Below, piece after piece: positions 42,761 through 54,646 of a stretch of DNA of 64,000 bases (within the stretch, counting starts at the first letter, position 1; every line of letters begins with the position of its first letter). The notes under the pieces are model-generated. The model did no database searches, was not told the DNA's origin, and saw nothing but the letters and a program-made list of their open reading frames with translations. This stretch comes from Neurospora tetrasperma FGSC 2508 (lineage: Eukaryota > Ascomycota > Sordariomycetes > Sordariales > Sordariaceae). Position numbers and translations under genes: made by a program. The stretch spans positions 862,693 through 926,692 of the forward strand of contig NW_009799099.1 in assembly GCF_000213175.1 (NCBI RefSeq), in the 5' to 3' direction.

Positions 42761-44608
42761 GTATGATGCTGTTTTGGTGTTGTTTTTTGCTGTTGTTGTT
42801 CTTCTGGAAATGCGTCATGAATTAGTAGCTTTTCTTGTTCTTTTCGAATCTTTGAAGCAAGTGGATGTTACGTGGATATGTGGATTTGGTAAAAAAAGCA
42901 AAGACAATGGGAGCTGTTTGGTTGAGATGAGTGAGGACATGGAGAGTGGAATGTGGATAGAATCAAAGATGGGACTTGGGAAGGAGTTGAGAGAGATTAG
43001 GTCCTTTGCCTCCTTTTAACGCCTTTTTGCTTTAGCCAGAGATACCTATTGAACGTTTTGAAGCTTCAGGGGGCTTTTCTTGGGTGATCGGAGTGGACAT
43101 GTGCTTTGCTTGTTTCTACCGCAGATGTTATGGCAGAGATATGAAGTCATGATGATACCTAATGCTATAGTGACGCCAGTCTGTACTCAGGACTTGCGTT
43201 GTCGTCTTGCCTATCGCAATGAATACCAGCTCAACCGGTTAATGTTGTTTCCCGCGATGATTGACACAGTTTGTTTACACTAGATCATCTTGTGGTTTTC
43301 AAGTGGAACAATTATCAAGGTCATGGACAGAACCGCCTATTCTGATACCTTCATGCTTTTGCGAAATGAAGTTGAATAATGATCAAGTGAACCCCATCAT
43401 AGAGAAGGCATGGTGTTCAATCGTCTTCATCAACATTACCGTAACACTAACTCAACTCTATACACTCATAAACTCGTACGTGATGGTGATCCCTACCACG
43501 ATATAATCTACCGTCTTTTTCGTCAATAAGTCCAACCTTTAATCCCGAGTTCCCAAGGAAACCATATCCCCTCCCCCCTATCCCCCCTCCCCGGTAAAGA
43601 AGGGCAGTATAAGCCTTTCAACGTATCACCTTCCCTTCGCTCAAACTTTTCTCGCAGCTATCTATCTTCCTCATCCTTCCACGACGGGAGATCAGCAAAG
43701 TACCGTAGAGGCACATACAACATATGCAGACTCCGTATCTCACAGTCACAGTACGGGGATGAAGCCTGGTCGTTCGCATCCTTTTGAAGCGTTGTTGTGT
43801 TCCAGGAAGAAAGACATTGAACGTTTCACGTCTCAAACATTCATTCGTTCAGAAGAGGGACTAATCTGTGATTCGTCCCGGTCCATTCCCACCCCTCCCT
43901 CCGGCTGGGACTCCAAGATGGATTTGACAGCATTCTTCGGCTTCAACAAGTATGGAGATAGTGTATGGAGTTTGGAGATGGAAGTGACGGCGGATAGATG
44001 CTTGTATCGTCTGTTTATATATGAAGCATCAGAACGAGATTGGGTTTGCGTTCCGGATTGATACCTACCTAGTTAGTAACTTCTCAGGCAATCAATCGAG
44101 TACCAGTTGTTATGCTTAACAAGATGATGAACAGTAAGTAGTAATCTTTCGTCTTGAGTTTGCAATCTATATATGCGCAGTTTCAGATATCAATGATAGA
44201 TCCCGACCCTCACTTGGTTATCTACTTGGAGGAGACATCGTTGAATCTCCCGCCTGCATGTTCTTACCATATCATCGAGCCATTTTGTTCTGGTGATTCA
44301 AAATGTTTTCTTTTCTACGAGTGAAGTCGGTACCTAGTCAATGACGGCCCCTCTTTTATCGAAGCCTACACTACCGTATATAAGAAACATAGGGACGTGC
44401 CACACCACGCACGACATGCAATGGGAGCGAGGCAGGTACCAAGACGTATGTATATACCGACAATCACTCTCGGTGTAGGAGTCAGGAGCGATCGGTCTCC
44501 GTCTCTCATCGTTGCGAGCCTCATCGTCGGCGGTACTGGCGGGTGGTATCTCCTTGTTTGCTTGAGCTTGCGTGTTTGCTTGCTGTGCTTTGCCTGCGGA
44601 TGCAAACC

Positions 44609-44632
44609 CGAACTCGAACTCGAACTCGAACT
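44609..44632. repeat. (CGAACT)4 hexamer repeat
   Basis: Four perfect CGAACT units in intergenic sequence. Confidence 0.92.
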
Positions 44633-44952
44633 CGCACTCAAATGAATGACAACAACTCGGCACTTTCGCAACTGCTGTTGGTTCTCACTAACTGCAGTAC
44701 ATAGTAAAGCCGAGATTTATCCAAAGGTAGATTCCTCGCTAGCAAAAGTTCATAGCTTGTCAAAGCCTTTTGGTTATGTTCATAGCGGGCGGATTTGTCC
44801 CGTCAAGAGTCCATTGCCCAAACTCGTTTGCGGCATGAAATCTAGTCAAACTTCACGATGGCCAAGCCCGGTCAACTTGGTACATGGAAAAAGCTGAGTG
44901 GGAAAGGTGACCACGAGGGCAAGACGTCTCTTTGAGTCACATTCACCACTCA

Positions 44953-45000
44953 TTCACTGCGCCGTTCGTTCACTGCGCCGTTCGTTCACTGCGCGCTTCC
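44953..45000. repeat. 16-bp tandem repeat, 3 copies
   Basis: Two perfect copies of TTCACTGCGCCGTTCG and a third with changes in the last bases (TTCACTGCGCGCTTCC). Confidence 0.92.
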
Positions 45001-45133
45001 TTGTCCTTGTATGGAAATAGGTTCGTGCAAGGAAAAAAAAATCTGCTGGTCAGTTGGTCAGCCACGAAATCGATACCTTCCTTTCGGTCGCATAAATCTT
45101 GTCTTTGATGAAAAGTTCAAAACTTTCTTCCAT

Positions 45134-45147
45134 GTTCTTCGAAGAAC
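45134..45147. promoter_or_regulatory. GTTCTTCGAAGAAC palindrome
   Basis: A perfect 14-bp palindrome with alternating TTC/GAA blocks, resembling a heat-shock element. It is over 4 kb from the nearest ATG, so a promoter role is doubtful. Confidence 0.35.
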
Positions 45148-48100
45148 GTGCATGAATGAATGACATGAACGGGAGGGAGGTGGCGAGAAGTCAACGGTCA
45201 TCCATGGTTGGTCATGGGAGACACTGACAGCGACGATTGGTAAGTTTTAGCGAGTAAAAAAAGATTTTTTTTTCGTGCCCTGCTAACAGTTACCAGTGAG
45301 TGAGCTAAGAAAGAAATGTAAGCTAGTGTAGCGCTCAGACTTTGTGTGTGTGGCGGACTGGCGTCGTTGGGCTTTGCTTTGTTGGTTGTTTTGTCGTCGT
45401 CGTTCGGCGCTTCCAAGGTCTAAACCAGGGCAGGCGTTTTTGGCGGCGTCGTTGCGTGCTCTTCAAAAACTTCTTTTTTTTGCCCCTCTCAATGCTTCTT
45501 CAGCCGCTGACAACCGTAGTCACTTCGCTGGCTTCATTGGCTGCACCAATCACTGAAAGAATTCGCATTCTGGGTTGAGCTGCCCAGTTCATTGGAAGAT
45601 GCTACCGCCGTCACCGTGAAAAAAGAGGGGAGCAGGGGGGGTCCGCGGTCGTGAAAGAAGGTGGCTTGGCCTTGAAGTGTCCTTGGTTGGAACTTGGAAA
45701 GGGCCGAGGACGATGGAAGAGGGACACGTGAGGGAGGGGGGAAAAAAGAGGCTCTGCAAGTTGCAACCGAAGCAGAATGCAAAGAGATCTTAAAGCCGAC
45801 CGAAGGTATTGTACAATGGTGTCCCGCTGGGAGGTGTGGTTGGCCAAAGCTGAGGAAAGGGTCCTGTTGATGTGTAACCGAAGACACAGGAATTTCTTGA
45901 CCTCTTTAGTCACACCACACAATGAAGGCACACCAGGAAAACAAAATTGAATGCGGTGCCGTTGGAAATATGGCATTCTTAAAAACTCGAGGGATGACAA
46001 AGCCAGAGTCTGATCGACAATTCAAGATCCAAGAAGCACGGTTTTTCAACTTAGAAAATCCTTATCTCGGAAACAAACCCGTTGGTTCGTTGACCCAGAC
46101 CACCGGTTGGCGTTGACACAGGGCATCGGACGGCACCTTATCAGCGCAGGACGGGAGCGAGCGAGAACGCCCTGAGAGGCGGGAGATAGGGCGACAGCTT
46201 TACCCCGGATTTTCATTGCAAGCCTCCCGTCCCCCCTTTTCCTCACTCGGTTTCAGTCGGTTGGTCTGTGTGTTGAACGTTCGACCCTCGGCTACCTTAC
46301 CAACTTTCTGACGACCTCCAGATTCCAGACGGACTCAAGACACTTCGCATGAACGAAGTGAAAGCATGACTCCCATAATTCATTGACACTGACCCCACGT
46401 GGTCCTGCTTTGCGATCGGGCTTTGTTGTGAGGGGATCGGGGGCTTGTTTCCAATTTCCCGTCACCTTGTTCCTCAATTCATCCGCATGACTTGCTTTCA
46501 CCGTGACTTGGACCGCCCGGTCCCCCTTGGCTTTGTTGAAAACGAGGGGTAACGTTGGTGTCGTGATCCATCTTACCGACGATCTTGGTTGAAGCACCAG
46601 GATTTGGTTTTCCTCCCTTTTTGACTCCATCGTAAATTTCCTCTATTACGTGTAGAGATGAATGGTCTCTCACACCTCGGCCTGAGCTGACTTTCGGTTC
46701 CCATTTCAGGCTCTCTTGCTTCTTCACCACAAAGAGCTAGGGCTAATACTTGTTCTAGCTGTTTGAACCGTATCTACTAGCGGGAGATGACAGCAACAAG
46801 ATACGTTCTTCTTCCGCGGTCTATGCCTCACCATTTCCTCGTTCGGGATTCGGACTTGAAGCGGCATGACAGACCTCATCGAACAATGAACAAAGAAGCC
46901 GGGAGCATTGACCGCACGAGCCCAGAATCCGGGGTTGCCGGCACTCGGGCCAACTTTTGGAAGACGTGTGCCTGAGAAAACTGGAGACTCGCTTCGCCTA
47001 GGGCAAAGCTCCTTTTTGCGATGGAGCCGGTGATGGGTCACGGATGGATCCCGGGGGAGGGGGTTTTTTTTTTTCACCAGGTGGTCGATGCCGAGTGGGA
47101 AAAAAAAGATTCTGGACCGGGAAAACAGCCGACAGGGTCTGCATAGGCCATGGCGTGGTGCGAGAAAGAACGGTCATCAGGGACTTGCTGAAACTTTCGA
47201 GAACAATTCAAACTGTGAGGGGTCTTTGGTCTCTAGCGTCAGTCAGTCGTCTCTAGTGTAGCACAGCAACGGCAAGTCGGCAACACCAGCGCCAAAAAGA
47301 AAAATAGAAACAAAATAAACCCAAAGAGGTTTCGTACACTCCACATGGCGCGTCGCTACACCGCCAAGCATTGAACAAAATAAGAGTCATATCCGTGATA
47401 TTTCAAGGAGAAACCGAGCAAATATCAGGAACGACTCTCCGACACTCATCGCTTCACCAGGGGTAGATGCTCAATGGAGAGAGAACAAGCAAGACCACAT
47501 ACAGTTTCTCTCGCTTGTTCCACCATCTCTACGTGATGTAAATACATAATGTACACAACCACCCACGGAGTACCGACTCCGGCCGGCATATATCCAACTG
47601 ACCGCCGCCTCTCAACGCTCAATGCCGTCGGTGGACGGACAGAGGACGGTCTCAACAGCCCCCAGAAGCCGCCGAGGCAATCTGACATTGCGACATGGTG
47701 ACATGGAGGGGGGCAATGAAGACACAGGCTGACGCGAGATGGCGGACTGGTGGTGCAAACTTGCGTGGGGAATGAACAAGTGAACACTTCACTTCACACA
47801 AAGAGCAGCAGCAGCAGTTGACGGCAGAGCGACGACGACGACGACGCCAAGGGTGAAGGACAAATCATCATGGTCGCATCGGCCATGCTTCAGACCTTGA
47901 AGATCACGGCGGGAAGACTGGATCGACGTCCGCCCTTTTGCCAAGCCGATCAAGCAGCTGCCAGGCGGAATGCTGCGGTCTTGTGTGTGTCGCACAAAGA
48001 ACGAAAAAGGGACAAAAAAAAAGAGATTTGGCCCAGACAACACAATTCTGGTCGCAGCGCTTCGTCACCGTCCCTTGCATGACGCATGGACCAGATTTAA

Positions 48101-49494
48101 GTACCACGAAAGTACAACTCTGCGGGCTTGCCATAGAAAGGATACACAGCTCCAATTCCCAAATTATGGGGTAATGATCTCGTAACAGAAAGTGCTGGGG
48201 GGGCTCGTGACTGCCAGACAGGGCCCGCTCTGGCAGTTTCTATGTGCTAAGAAGAAAGCTTGAATGGACCGTTGTCAACCGTTCATGGCCCGGCGTGGAC
48301 TGCCATTGACTGTCGAGACTGCCATGGCCTTGTCCGCTGCTGCAAAATACACTTTTTCAGCCCAACAAGCCGTCCGTTCAGAGGTCGAGGAGCACCTGAC
48401 GCACCTGACGCCATTCCGTTGTTTGGTTGGCTTCAGTTTGTTTCTGTCATTGTCGTCAACCTCCATGGCTCCTCCCGGCCTTCTGACAACGACGGACTGT
48501 ACCACCACACACACACACCAGGATCAGTGAAGCACTTTCACCACCTCCTGTCCTGTAACGTGCTGCAGAGACAGTCGCACAATGGATCATGGCACAGCAG
48601 CAACCGCAGATTTTGGCATCTCCGCTTTCTCCATCCCGGTTGCAAAAAGTTACAAAGTGGAAGTCACGATGCGATTCGAGAGGCAGAGAGAGGCCAGTTG
48701 CTATGTAGGGCAAGTCCACGTTGGCTCCTCTGCTGCTCCAGTTGCGGTCCATTGTCTCCATTCGCCTTGGGTCTTGAAAATTTCGCAATCCGGCCGAGCC
48801 CAGTGTGTCCCTGTACTTGTGCCGGTGTATGACCTCGAAAGAAAAAAAGAGAAAATAAGAAAATGCAGAGGTACAAAGTACTTGCAAGTAGCGGCTAGGT
48901 AGCTGACAAGCAAGAGAAGGTGCGTCGTGTACAAGTCTGGACAAAGAGGAGTCATGTGGCTGCCCACTTTTCACTTGCTTTGCTCATCATCCTAGGTCCA
49001 AGCACTGGGCAGCTCGCTAGGTGGTTCCATGGCGACCCAGCATCGTCCCAGGACTGTCACTGTCCCCAGAGTTACGGTACCGTCCGAGCACCATCCATGA
49101 CACCAATTGGGTTCAGTTTCCCGCCGGCTGCATCCATGAATTAACTAATAAGACCTTTTTCTTGGCCAGCCTTCCTTGGCCATCCCATCCCTTTCAAAAC
49201 CCACGAAGCAACGACCCCTCGAGTGACCCCTCTATAACATACCCTCATCTATTAAAAGACCGAATCTCTCAGGATCCGCACCCCTCGTCTCCCGTCTTCC
49301 CTACACACGGATCCATAAGTGCCTTCTTCAGTCTCAACTGTTCGTCTCCAACAACAAAGACAAGTCTCATACCACGCGAACACTTCTACTCAGACACCAA
49401 ATCATTTCCATCAGTCAACAACATACGACAGCTGTGTCCACACGAAACCACCTCAATCAACAACACCACACATCACATACAAACAGCCGTCACA

Positions 49495-49959
49495 ATGGAG
49501 AGGACACCATCATACACCATCACCGAGCCCCACCCCACGGTGGTGCAAAACACCTACACCAAGGCTGGCCGCGGCGGTGCCGGTAACTTCTTCCGTGCTC
49601 CCAAGACCACCCCTTCGACCGGCGTTCCCACCAAGGTCACACCATCAGCACAACCCAGCGCTCCCGCCCGTTTCTACTCGGGTCGCGGTGGCGCTGGCAA
49701 CGCCCACACCTACACCCAGCGCCCTACCCTTTCTTTCGACGAGGAGTACCAGAGGGCCGAGGTCCGCGAGAAGGCTGCCACCATGGGCTACGTCGGGCGA
49801 GGCGGTGCCGGCAACATCTTCAGCACCGTCAGTGACAAGCTCAGCATCCGCTCCGAGAGCAGCTCCAGGAGCAGGCATCGCCGCGACTCCGTCAGCACCA
49901 CCGAAAGCCACCGCTCTGGTTTTTGGAGGACGCTGAGCAACCTTGCCCACAAGGGTTAG
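49495..49959 (+). CDS. PAR32/DUF3602-type small protein with three GRGGAGN motifs
   Basis: Single exon, 154 aa. GRGGAGN occurs three times, at residues 25-31, 63-69 and 101-107, each followed by a short N/F-containing segment. Spacing is exactly 38 residues both times. The C-terminal third is Ser/Arg-rich (SSSRSRHRRDSVSTTE) and ends FWRTLSNLAHKG. Repeated G[RK]GGAGN motifs define the fungal DUF3602/PAR32 family; yeast Par32 is rapamycin-responsive and inhibits Mep ammonium transporters. The same activity here is inferred. I chose the ATG at 49495 because its context (GTCACAATGG) is ideal and the in-frame upstream extension has no family similarity and no ATG. Codon use from 49495 is strongly C-biased, suggesting good expression. 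It stands alone between two multi-kilobase spacers. Confidence 0.85.
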   Translation: MERTPSYTITEPHPTVVQNTYTKAGRGGAGNFFRAPKTTPSTGVPTKVTPSAQPSAPARFYSGRGGAGNAHTYTQRPTLSFDEEYQRAEVREKAATMGYVGRGGAGNIFSTVSDKLSIRSESSSRSRHRRDSVSTTESHRSGFWRTLSNLAHKG

Positions 49960-51031
49960 GAGCCCCGCTCCGACAAAAGAAGCAGGAGGACCCTTTACGA
50001 GTGGCGCCTGTCACTGGCAGAGTATGGAGAGAGCAGCATAGGCTCGAGCATTTGCAGCAACAGGGAGGAAGAAACAGTCCAAGAAGACCATGGGGTTAAG
50101 GATGATGATGCCAGTCATGAGAGGGAAACCCACCGACCTGCGATTCAACGTGCTGGCCTTCGCAGATATCACTCCGAACCCGCTCTTCGACCGAAATACT
50201 TGTTAGCCATGGCAAGCATCCGACGCAACTCTCTTGCACCATCGTCCTAATGCAGCCGTCCTCCTCTCCCTCTTCATCCTCCTCCTACTTCTTCATACTT
50301 TTTTTTTTTTCACTTCATACACACACTCACCACTCCATTATTCAACCTATGGACGTCGTTTTTTTTTTTTCTTACACATGTTTTATTTCTTCAACATCAG
50401 CACGGCGTTTCGGGCGGCTTCTGTGGTTGTGTATGCCACATTTGGCTATGGGGTTTACAACAACGATTGGGATCCTAGGATGAATCGGGAATTTTGGGAC
50501 AAAATGTTTTAGCAGGGAGAGTTCACAAAAGAACTAGGCAAAAAAGTTTTCTTATTTTATTAGCAATCATGTAATGGGGGGAATCTCAGCAAAACAAACG
50601 GCGAGAAAGAGAGATATCTCAGACCAACGACCTCCTCACAGAAGAGTCGTTTTCCTTTCACAACACAAACCACGGCGATGTCGTCGGATCATGGCCAATT
50701 CACTCGTTTCTGATTGGTTGGAGCAAGAGGTGGTTTTTGTTGGTGGCTGCCAAGGAAAATTAAGGGTTCATCTCTTGGTTCTTCTGCAGCGCTGACGCTC
50801 CCCGCAAAAAACCGAAAAGAGCCTCTTCAGCTCCTCACACATCATCCCAACGACACAAGGGAAAGGGCACAAAATCGGCGTTTGTTATTGGTTTGCTGGC
50901 GCATGAAACAGCAGTTTTTCGATGCGACTGTTCTGCTTTTGGACATTGATTTGAAAGCGAATATCAAGATACCCCATGGAGAGAGAGCGTTTATGTATTG
51001 GATGGAGATTTGTCATTTACTGCGAGCACCA

Positions 51032-51052
51032 TTTTTTTTTTTTTTTTTTTTT
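51032..51052. repeat. Poly(T) tract, 21 nt
   Basis: Uninterrupted run of 21 T. Confidence 0.9.
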
Positions 51053-52434
51053 GGCAGGAATGTGATGGACGAACAAGTACAAATCGAACATTTTCTGACT
51101 GCCATCTACTTTCTACCGCTTCGAATGCTTGCAATTGTGACTTTGATCTGAATGAACAAACCGAAGTGAAACATTACGAACTTCCAAAATCCGGCAGATG
51201 ACCGCATGGCAAACCGCCGAAACAGCTTCACGGGAGCAATGGTGTTTCAAACGGCATGCACGGATTCAGAAGACCGGAAAAAAGTGGCCGTGCGCCGTCC
51301 GCCGCCGCCCCGGGGTACGGGCTCAGCTTTCACAAATGGCCCTTCCTCATGATAAATTCCTGGAGCTTTCATCCAGGGCGCCGAAACCCTCGTTGGCGCC
51401 CTTTCCAGGGCACAGTTCCACGGCACATCCGAATTGCCGCCATTCCTCGATTCGCCAACAAAAAAATTCAAAGTTCAAGGATGGCATCGCCCAAGGAAGC
51501 CCCGTCGCAACTGGCAGTCGGTGTTCGGACCGAGCGGAACCCCCGTACCCCCCTCCGCCCCGGTTCTCCAGCGGCATTCGGCAAGCTGAAGACGGGGGCA
51601 TGCATGGTCCACAAGTCGCAACAACCGGGTTTTCTTTTTGAACCCAGATCACGATGCAAGAGGGTGGTGGGTACATATACCTACACTAGGTAAACTCAGG
51701 CCGACCGCACGGTCGCACCAAGCAAGGCCAACCTCACACCCACGGGTGCTGAACCTGCGTTCGGATTTGGCAGTGGAATAACGGACATGGTGGAACAAGC
51801 AAGCACAGGCGAGCCAGGCTCTCCCAGGTCACAAAATCGAACATAGCGAGATCTCATTGAAGAAAAAAAAATACAGAAAAAGACGGGTGGATAACAGGTC
51901 TTGATGCCCTAACGGTCTAGCTGGGAACCATTGAGCTACGCAGTGAACGGTGGGTTTTCATGAACAACAATACCGAGACGGCGATTCCATCTCGAGCACG
52001 GACAATAAGTTCATACATGCCAGCAGTATTCACCGCCGGAGGAGGCATGCTCTACATTCCACACTAGATTGGTGGATTAATGGTTTTATTTTGTTGCACC
52101 GCCCCGCGAGCGAGCCCTGCGAGGAGGAGTCTGACGGGGAATCTGAACTGAATGGAAGGAAGGGGGCTTCCTTCCAGAATGCCGCCAGCAGGACCCCTTG
52201 TCAGAAACGACCAGGCGATCAATCCATTGTTGCTGGCTGGACCTTCGTCGGGAATAGCGACGAGCTGTGTAGTGTAGTGTATAGTGTAGTGTTGTATGAT
52301 CGTGAAACAGATCCTAGAAGAAGGGAGGGAAGTTGGCGAGCTCATCCGAGGTTCCGGTTGCTCAGGCTCAGGCCTGTACATAGCCATGGCTTCAGGTTCA
52401 AGCAAGGGCCACGACGAGTTGAGTGGAAAGACAC

Positions 52435-52454
52435 GAAACGAAACGAAACGAAAC
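52435..52454. repeat. (GAAAC)4 pentamer repeat
   Basis: Four perfect GAAAC units. Confidence 0.9.
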
Positions 52455-53720
52455 GAGCAAGGCCCAAGAAAGAAGAGCGTCTCGGTCCCGATGACTACCT
52501 CTATGGTACGATCTCGTCCCAGATTTCAGGACATGAAACGGTGACGAGTAACTACATAGCAATCTACGTACCTCCCTTCAATGCTTGAGGAGGCTTGGGA
52601 ATCCTCCGAGGAGATTCAACTATCTGGCGTTCATCAATATAAACCAGTAGTGTAGTGTAGTTGTACGACAACGGATACATGAGGTACCTCGAGCTCGCTC
52701 TGCTATTGTGTAACGACTCTTCTCATTTTTCGTCTTTCAGCGAAGGCAAAAATGCCTTGCTCCCTTCCCATGGCAGATCACACAATGACCTACTAGTAGT
52801 CTAGGGTATCTGCCTGTCGCCATCCATGACAGACAGACAGACTGACTGACTGATGTGGCCGCTGCGGTGTGTGTGGTCTTTCGCCATCGTCGCAATCAAT
52901 GACGATGCGCATGCAACGACGCCTGACAACATTACCGACGATAGTCTATAGGTTGCTGTATCGCTTTGACGGTTGGGGGTGCTCAGGGGGGGGGCGAGTT
53001 ATTGCGCGATGCCTGGGGATGGTGTGATACCTCTTCGTAGAGCTGAGAGAAGCAGGGTGTTGTGGGAGTGGTTATGAAACTAACCTTCTCGACTATGTAG
53101 TCAATTATTATCAATTCGAGAGAACAAGTCCCGAGGCATACCTACTCCTTCACATCCTTCTGTTTTCTATTCATCTTTTTTTTTTAAAGGCCAAGACAGA
53201 TAGATCTTGGACATCAAGGTACCCACCGACATGTGAGACATTTTGGAGATGAACCTTTCTTTCCTTCTTCTGCCTCTCTTGGTGTTTGTTTCATTCATCC
53301 ATCCATGAATCCATGAATCACCACCCATCACGCATCATCGAGACCCTCTCTCTCTCTCTCAAAAGTCTCGAAACAGTTGACAGCAGCAGCAGCAGCAGTA
53401 GCACCGTCCTTACTCGTTTACATACCGTACTGGGCTACACTACCGCTCATCATCTCCGATCATCTCCCCTATAAATATGACATAGAGAGAGAGAGAAACA
53501 TAAACATAGACAACCCGAACCCTAACCGCCCAACGCTCAACGCTCAACGCTTCTTCTTCCATGATCATCAACTCACTCGTTCCCTTCCCGATCTACCCGT
53601 GCTCCATAGAGGTATCCCCAACCCATCTGGGTAACTGCTGGGCACTTTTATGATCCAACGCCTACTGCGTAGACTAACGCCCTGCCATTTCCCGTTCTGT
53701 GCTTGCTTGCAAATCCCTCG

Positions 53721-53746
53721 TCACCAGTCACCAGTCACCAGTCACC
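53721..53746. repeat. TCACCAG heptamer repeat
   Basis: Three perfect TCACCAG units and a partial fourth. Confidence 0.9.
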
Positions 53747-54646
53747 GCTTCCTGTGTGTTATGTCGCTCTGGTCTCCTCTGCTCCATGAACCGTTGTTGC
53801 TCCATCATCGATCATCGCACTGGATGGCGGAGCTTCGCTTCCTTCGGTTCGGTTGTTTTCTTTGGATGGACCTTGTATCTACACTAGTCTATAGCGTACG
53901 CAATACGCGTACTGTCTTCCACCGGTGGTAACATGTTCAGTTTCTGACGCACTGTGACCGACCGCGTATGATCGACCAGGAGGTTGGCTCCCCACAGCTT
54001 GTCCATAGAGGTTGGTCGTAAAGGTTGTCCACAGAGGTGCACAATACACTACAGTACTAGTGTAGAGCAGACAGTCACAGTAAAAAATGGAGCACATCCA
54101 TTCACTGAGTACCAAAGGGAGGTATTTAGGACGTTTGACTCTCTTTATCTAACAGCTGTCTAGCAGCTGTTGTGCTCGCTGCTTATATGTGATGATGCGT
54201 TTGTACTCTTGTAGTGTAGTTTTGTGGTTACCAAGGTGACCGTCAAGGTGCTCACTGACTGCTCACATTCGATGTCTCTCTACCCACCCCTTGTTTACTT
54301 CCAGCCTCTTTACTAGGAGCCCCCCCCCTTTTTTTTCCCCAGCCTCGGACTGAAATGGCATATGATACTTCGTCCTCCCATCATCGATCGCAACATATGA
54401 TTTCCGTAAAGGTATACTTGTCGAGGCTAAAATCACCCTTCTTCCACTTGCCCAAAGCCAAGATTCTGAGGCGCTAGATTCTAGCCCAGACGGGTAGCAC
54501 AGAAGGTGGTACGTAGCTGGTAAGTCTGGATAGAGGATGATGTACGATGAAAATTGGATTTTTGTTTATTAGACAACCGGTGTCCTTGCTCTCCGGCTCG
54601 CTCGCTCCTTCTCCTTTGCCAAGTCTTGTCGTTATCATCATCATCA

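Larger units (their letters stand above)
42761..49494. other. 6.7-kb gene-free region
   Basis: The longest non-coding stretch in the window, between the chitin synthase 3' end and the PAR32-like gene. Only short frames without motif or codon bias occur on either strand. It contains a CGAACT repeat, a 16-bp tandem repeat, a 14-bp TTC/GAA palindrome and scattered A/T runs. The last ~450 bp are C/A-rich and probably the leader of the next gene. No tRNA, 5S rRNA or transposon was recognised; a non-coding transcript cannot be ruled out. Confidence 0.5.
49960..54646. other. 4.7-kb gene-free region
   Basis: This lies between the 3' ends of the PAR32-like (+) and Arp1 (-) genes, so promoters are not required here. 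No supported gene on either strand. It holds T runs (50304, 50363, 51032), a GAAAC repeat, a TCACCAG repeat, GTAGT-type repeats (52265-52300) and an 8-bp-arm inverted repeat at 54151-54171. A tRNA-like A-box on the minus strand near 51940 was examined and rejected. Confidence 0.5.

Noticed and set aside
49021-49494. In-frame upstream extension of the PAR32-like protein
   Set aside because: Lacks an ATG start and family similarity; the ATG at 49495 has the best context and begins the conserved sequence.
42761-49494. Possible dispersed 5S rRNA or transposon relic in the large gap
   Set aside because: No 5S internal-control-region sequence, terminal repeats, target-site duplications or RIP-like AT-rich skew could be seen by eye.
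51900-51965. tRNA-like A box (TAGCTCAATGGT) on the minus strand, followed downstream by a T run
   Set aside because: No B box (GTTCRANNC) at the right distance and no consistent acceptor or anticodon stems, so not called a tRNA.
54151-54171. Inverted repeat AACAGCTG / CAGCTGTT with a 5-nt loop
   Set aside because: Arms of only 8 bp, no adjoining T run or promoter; too short to call a structured RNA.
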